DNA of 24,840 nucleotides, taken from NCBI GenBank assembly GCA_016292455.1, contig JAEDIL010000014.1, positions 1 to 24,840 on the forward strand, read 5' to 3'. This DNA comes from Clostridiaceae bacterium (lineage in GTDB: Bacteria > Bacillota > Clostridia > Oscillospirales > Acutalibacteraceae). Position numbers and translations under genes: made by a program. The notes under the pieces are model-generated. The model worked only from the letters and a program-made list of their open reading frames with translations, had not been told where the DNA came from and made no database searches. Below are positions 21,773-24,840 of the stretch, piece by piece (position 1 is the first letter of the stretch; each line of letters starts with the position of its first letter).

Positions 21773-23119
21773 ATGAGTTTAAAATCATCGAACAAAACAG
21801 ACACAAATCTTTATACCCTTGAGGTTGAAATCAGCGCAGAGGATTTTGAAGCTGCACAGAGCAAGGCATTTGCCAAGCAGAAAAACCGCATTTCTCTGCC
21901 TGGCTTCCGCAAGGGTAAGGTAACAAGAAAAATGGCAGAAAACTTTTACGGAAAAGGTTTTCTTTATGAAGATGCTCTTGACATCTGCTATCCTGACGCT
22001 GTTGAAGGTGCAATCAAGGAAGCAGGTCTTGAAGTTGTCGGAACAAAAAGCGCAGATATTAAGTCAATCGGAGCAGAAGGCGTTGAACTCGCAGTTGAGG
22101 TTTTTGTAAAGCCCGAAATTGAACTGAAAGCTTATAAGGAGCTCAAAGCAACCAGGAAAAAGGTTGAAGCCACCGATGAGGAAGTCAAGGCTAAGCTTGA
22201 CGAGCTTGTTGAAAGAAACGCCAGAATCGTTTCTGTTGAAGACCGTGCCGTTAAAGACGGCGACATCACCGTTATTGATTTTGAGGGCTTTGTTGACGGT
22301 GTTGCCTTTGAAGGCGGAAAAGCTGAAGAATATGAGCTTACAATCGGTTCAGGCTCTTTCATTCCCGGCTTTGAAGAGCAGATCATCGGTCATAACAGCG
22401 GTGACGAATTTGATGTGAATGTAACTTTCCCTGAACAGTATGCTCCCGAACTTGCAGGCAAGGACGCTGTGTTTAAAATCAAGCTTCACGAAATCAAAGA
22501 AAAGCAGCTTCCCGAAATTGACGATGAATTTGCTCAGGATGCAGCCGACTGCGATACCGTTGACGACCTTAAAAAGAGCATAGTTGATGAAATCAAGAAG
22601 CAGAAGGAAGCAGACAATGACCGTGAAATCAGAACACAGCTTTTTGAAAAGCTTGCTGAAAATGTTGTTGCTGAGATTCCTGAGGTCATGGTTGAAAACG
22701 AGCTTGACAATCAGATCAAGGATATTGATTACAGGCTTTCTTCTCAGGGAATCGGTTTTGAAAACTATCTTAAATATATGGGCATGACCGTTGAGCAATA
22801 CAGAGAGCAGGCAAGACCTGACGCTGAAAAGCAGGTTAAGATTCGCCTTGCACTTGAAAAAATTGTTGAACTTGAAGGCATTGAAGTTTCTGACGAAGAT
22901 GTTGACAAAGAGTATGAAAAATTTGCTTCTCAGTATCAGATGGAGCTTGACCAGATCAAGCGTATTATTCCGGCGGACGGTTTGAAAAAGGATATGGCTA
23001 TTGATAAGGCTATTGAATTTGTTCGTGAAAACGCTAAGGTAACAACGGCAAGAAAGCCCAGGGCTGCCAAGGAAAAGGCAGACGAAACTGCAGATGAAGC
23101 TGCTGAAAGCGCTGAATAA
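21773..23119 (+). CDS. tig: Trigger factor, ribosome-bound chaperone and prolyl isomerase
   Basis: Trigger factor binds nascent chains at the ribosome exit tunnel. The N-terminal domain has the ribosome-binding loop GFRKGK (44-49). A central FKBP-type isomerase domain (~160-245) starts KDGDITVIDFEGFVDG and includes GSGSFIPGFEEQIIG. A helical C-terminal chaperone domain (~250-425) follows. The last ~23 residues are a low-complexity Ala/Glu/Lys tail, an extension often variable between species. The protein has 448 residues, a normal length. The ATG at 21773 is preceded by AAGGAG about 7 bases away. It heads tig-clpP-clpX, an order conserved across many bacteria that couples folding of new proteins with their turnover. 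Confidence 0.97.
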   Translation: MSLKSSNKTDTNLYTLEVEISAEDFEAAQSKAFAKQKNRISLPGFRKGKVTRKMAENFYGKGFLYEDALDICYPDAVEGAIKEAGLEVVGTKSADIKSIGAEGVELAVEVFVKPEIELKAYKELKATRKKVEATDEEVKAKLDELVERNARIVSVEDRAVKDGDITVIDFEGFVDGVAFEGGKAEEYELTIGSGSFIPGFEEQIIGHNSGDEFDVNVTFPEQYAPELAGKDAVFKIKLHEIKEKQLPEIDDEFAQDAADCDTVDDLKKSIVDEIKKQKEADNDREIRTQLFEKLAENVVAEIPEVMVENELDNQIKDIDYRLSSQGIGFENYLKYMGMTVEQYREQARPDAEKQVKIRLALEKIVELEGIEVSDEDVDKEYEKFASQYQMELDQIKRIIPADGLKKDMAIDKAIEFVRENAKVTTARKPRAAKEKADETADEAAESAE

Positions 23120-23167
23120 TCGCACTTATTGTTTAAGATTTGGCGCAGTTTCCAACAATAAATCAAA

Positions 23168-23201
23168 CGCCGGTGTTATGCATCGCTGCATAGCACCGGT
23201 G
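23168..23201. other. 15-bp stem-loop in the tig-clpP gap
   Basis: CGCCGGTGTTATGCA (23168-23182) pairs with TGCATAGCACCGGTG (23187-23201), including two G-U pairs, around the loop TCGC. It is followed by CATGACAC rather than a T-tract, then AAAGGAGG before clpP. It is probably an mRNA processing or stability element rather than a terminator; no CtsR operator (paired GTCAAA heptads) is visible in this gap. Confidence 0.75.
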
Positions 23202-23233
23202 CATGACACTATATATCCAAAGGAGGCATATTT

Positions 23234-23815
23234 ATGGCACTTGTACCGTATGTCATTGAACAAACAAATCGCGGTGAGCGTCAGTATGATATTTTTTCCA
23301 GACTTCTTAACGATCGGATCATTGTTCTCTCCGATGAAGTTAACGACACAACCGCCAGCCTTGTTGTTGCTCAGCTCCTTTTCCTTGAAAGCCAGGATTC
23401 GGAAAAGGACATCAGCTTTTATATCAACAGCCCCGGCGGCTCTGTAACTGCGGGTCTCGCAATTTATGACACGATGCAGTATATCAAGTGCGATGTTTCA
23501 ACAATCTGCATGGGTCTTGCCGCAAGCATGGGTGCGTTTTTGCTTTCCTCCGGTGCAAAGGGCAAGCGCTTTGCTTTGCCTAACAGTGAAGTTATGATCC
23601 ACCAGCCCTCGGGCGGTGCAAAAGGTCAGGCAACCGAAATCAAAATTGTTGCCGAGCAAATTCTTAAAACCAAGGAAAGGCTTAATAAGATCCTTGCTGA
23701 AAACACAGGCAAGCCTATTGATGTTATTGCACAGGACACCGAACGCGACAACTTTATGACTGCCGAAGAGGCGCTCGAATACGGTCTTGTTGATAAGATC
23801 CTTTACAAGAGATAA
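23234..23815 (+). CDS. clpP: ClpP, ATP-dependent protease proteolytic subunit
   Basis: ClpP is the tetradecameric serine protease that degrades substrates fed by ClpX or ClpC. The catalytic triad is Ser98 (GLAASMGAF), His123 (VMIHQPSGG) and Asp172 (DTERDNFM). The N-terminus MALVPYVIEQT..GERQYDIFSRLL is standard; FYINSPGGSVTAGLAIYDTM (62-81) holds the oxyanion Gly-Gly. Length is 193 aa, typical. The ATG at 23234 has AAAGGAGG 6-7 bases upstream. It lies between tig and clpX, 20 bases from clpX. A promoter directly upstream is not obvious, so it may be read from tig. Confidence 0.97.
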   Translation: MALVPYVIEQTNRGERQYDIFSRLLNDRIIVLSDEVNDTTASLVVAQLLFLESQDSEKDISFYINSPGGSVTAGLAIYDTMQYIKCDVSTICMGLAASMGAFLLSSGAKGKRFALPNSEVMIHQPSGGAKGQATEIKIVAEQILKTKERLNKILAENTGKPIDVIAQDTERDNFMTAEEALEYGLVDKILYKR

Positions 23816-23835
23816 CTTATTAAGAGGTACTACTG

Positions 23836-24840
23836 ATGGCAAGAGATGACGAAAACAAAGATAAGCCCGTCCGCTGCTCGTTTTGCGGAAAGCTACAGAG
23901 CAACGTCGGAACGTTGATTGCAGGTCCCGGGGTTTATATTTGTGATGAATGCGTTGACATTTGTCAGTCAATAATTGACGAAGAACCGCGCTCAAAAAAG
24001 AAAAAAGGCGACGAGACCGATTTTGATTCCTTGCCGAAGCCGCATGAAATCAAGGCGAAGCTTGATGAGTATGTAATCGGTCAGGACGAAGCAAAGCGTA
24101 CTTTGAGTGTTGCTGTTTATAATCATTACAAGCGAATATATTCAAAGAATAAGTCGGATGTTGAAGTTTCAAAAAGCAACATTCTGATGCTTGGCCCGAC
24201 GGGCGTGGGAAAAACCATGCTTGCGCAGACGCTTGCAAAGATTCTTGATGTTCCGTTTGCAATTGCGGACGCAACAACACTCACAGAAGCCGGTTATGTC
24301 GGCGAAGATGTTGAAAATATTCTTCTAAGGCTCATTCAGGCGGCTGACTACGACGTTGAAAAGGCAGAACGCGGAATTATTTATGTTGATGAAATTGATA
24401 AGATTTCCCGTAAATCCGAAAGCACTTCAATAACAAGAGATGTCAGCGGCGAGGGTGTTCAGCAGGCTCTTTTAAAAATTCTTGAGGGCACCGTCTCAAA
24501 TGTTCCGCCTCAGGGTGGAAGAAAGCACCCGCAGCAGGAGTTTATTCAGATTGACACGACCAACATTCTCTTCATCTGCGCCGGCGCTTTTGACGGAATT
24601 GAAAAGGTTGTTGAAAAAAGAATGGGCAACTCCGGGCTTGGATTCGGTGCAAAAATCCTTACCAAAGAGGAGGTTCAGGCGAGCAAGCTGATGCTTCAGG
24701 TTGTTCACCATGACCTTGTCAAGTATGGACTTATTCCGGAGCTTGTCGGTAGGCTTCCTGTTATTACAGCTCTCAGTTCCCTTGATAAGGCTGCACTTGT
24801 CAGAATTGTTACCGAGCCGAAGAATGCGCTTGTAAAACAG
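23836..24840 (+). CDS. clpX: ClpX, AAA+ unfoldase of ClpXP (3' end outside window)
   Basis: ClpX recognises, unfolds and threads substrates into ClpP. The N-terminal zinc-binding domain has Cys14/17 (CSFC) and Cys36/39 (CDEC). The AAA+ core shows Walker A GPTGVGKT (120-127), pore loop GYVG (153-156), Walker B IIYVDEID (181-188, Glu186), SGEGVQQALLKILEGT and the RKH motif (GGRKHPQQ). The ATG at 23836 has AGAGGT about 8 bases ahead. The frame stays open to the last base of the window: 335 codons are present of an expected ~420, so the C-terminal part is missing only because the window ends. Read with clpP. Confidence 0.97.
   Translation, partial: MARDDENKDKPVRCSFCGKLQSNVGTLIAGPGVYICDECVDICQSIIDEEPRSKKKKGDETDFDSLPKPHEIKAKLDEYVIGQDEAKRTLSVAVYNHYKRIYSKNKSDVEVSKSNILMLGPTGVGKTMLAQTLAKILDVPFAIADATTLTEAGYVGEDVENILLRLIQAADYDVEKAERGIIYVDEIDKISRKSESTSITRDVSGEGVQQALLKILEGTVSNVPPQGGRKHPQQEFIQIDTTNILFICAGAFDGIEKVVEKRMGNSGLGFGAKILTKEEVQASKLMLQVVHHDLVKYGLIPELVGRLPVITALSSLDKAALVRIVTEPKNALVKQ

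Noticed and set aside
22349..23125. 258-residue open frame on the minus strand
   Set aside because: It lies fully antisense to trigger factor, has no ribosome site or recognisable domain, and reflects the codon use of tig (Phe/Leu/Asn-rich mirror).
1..24840. Mobile element, defence system, CRISPR array, riboswitch or RNA gene
   Set aside because: By eye I found no transposase, integrase, direct-repeat array, tRNA cloverleaf, rRNA segment or long structured leader; nearly all sequence is core genes with short gaps.

Overview
This window looks like ordinary chromosome from a spore-forming, anaerobic low-to-mid GC Firmicute of the class Clostridia, most likely in or near the Oscillospiraceae (Ruminococcaceae). 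The evidence is the sporulation genes spoIVB and spo0A, a RicT/YaaT homologue, a monoderm-type FtsEX plus secreted M23 hydrolase set, strong AGGAGG ribosome sites, frequent TTG/GTG starts and consensus sigma-A promoters. The family-level placement is inference. I count 24 protein genes, two of them cut by the window edges. I see no rRNA, tRNA, CRISPR array, insertion sequence, phage gene or integrase, and no gap between genes longer than about 300 bases.

Left part (1-5500): the end of a CdaR/PucR-type regulator, then ftsE and ftsX (overlapping), a secreted coiled-coil M23 endopeptidase that is very probably the FtsEX-controlled hydrolase, and a lone CDP-glycerol glycerophosphotransferase-like enzyme. 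Middle-left (5500-9800): the classical pair spoIVB-spo0A, facing a minus-strand holB-ricT operon across a shared bidirectional terminator. spo0A has a well-formed promoter with two tandem 0A boxes, and its receiver domain has lost part of the acidic pocket.

Middle (9800-15550): an unrecognised secreted protein with a four-cysteine zinc-ribbon motif, followed by a small Cys-rich DUF1540 gene. Next come tmcAL and mtaB (convergent tRNA-modification genes; the mtaB terminator lies inside the tmcAL coding sequence) and a DacF-like D,D-carboxypeptidase.

Right part (15550-24840): pgi, a small P-loop protein of unknown role, the coupled rnhB-yraN-M19 dipeptidase operon, thrC with a metallophosphoesterase, and the conserved tig-clpP-clpX proteolysis cluster, with clpX running off the end. 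Two long stem-loops without U-tracts sit just upstream of the ribosome sites of the phosphoesterase gene and clpP.

I found no convincing new multi-gene system. The points most worth a second look are the divergent Spo0A receiver and its promoter, the secreted zinc-ribbon/DUF1540 pair, the intercistronic stem-loops, and the terminator embedded in tmcAL.
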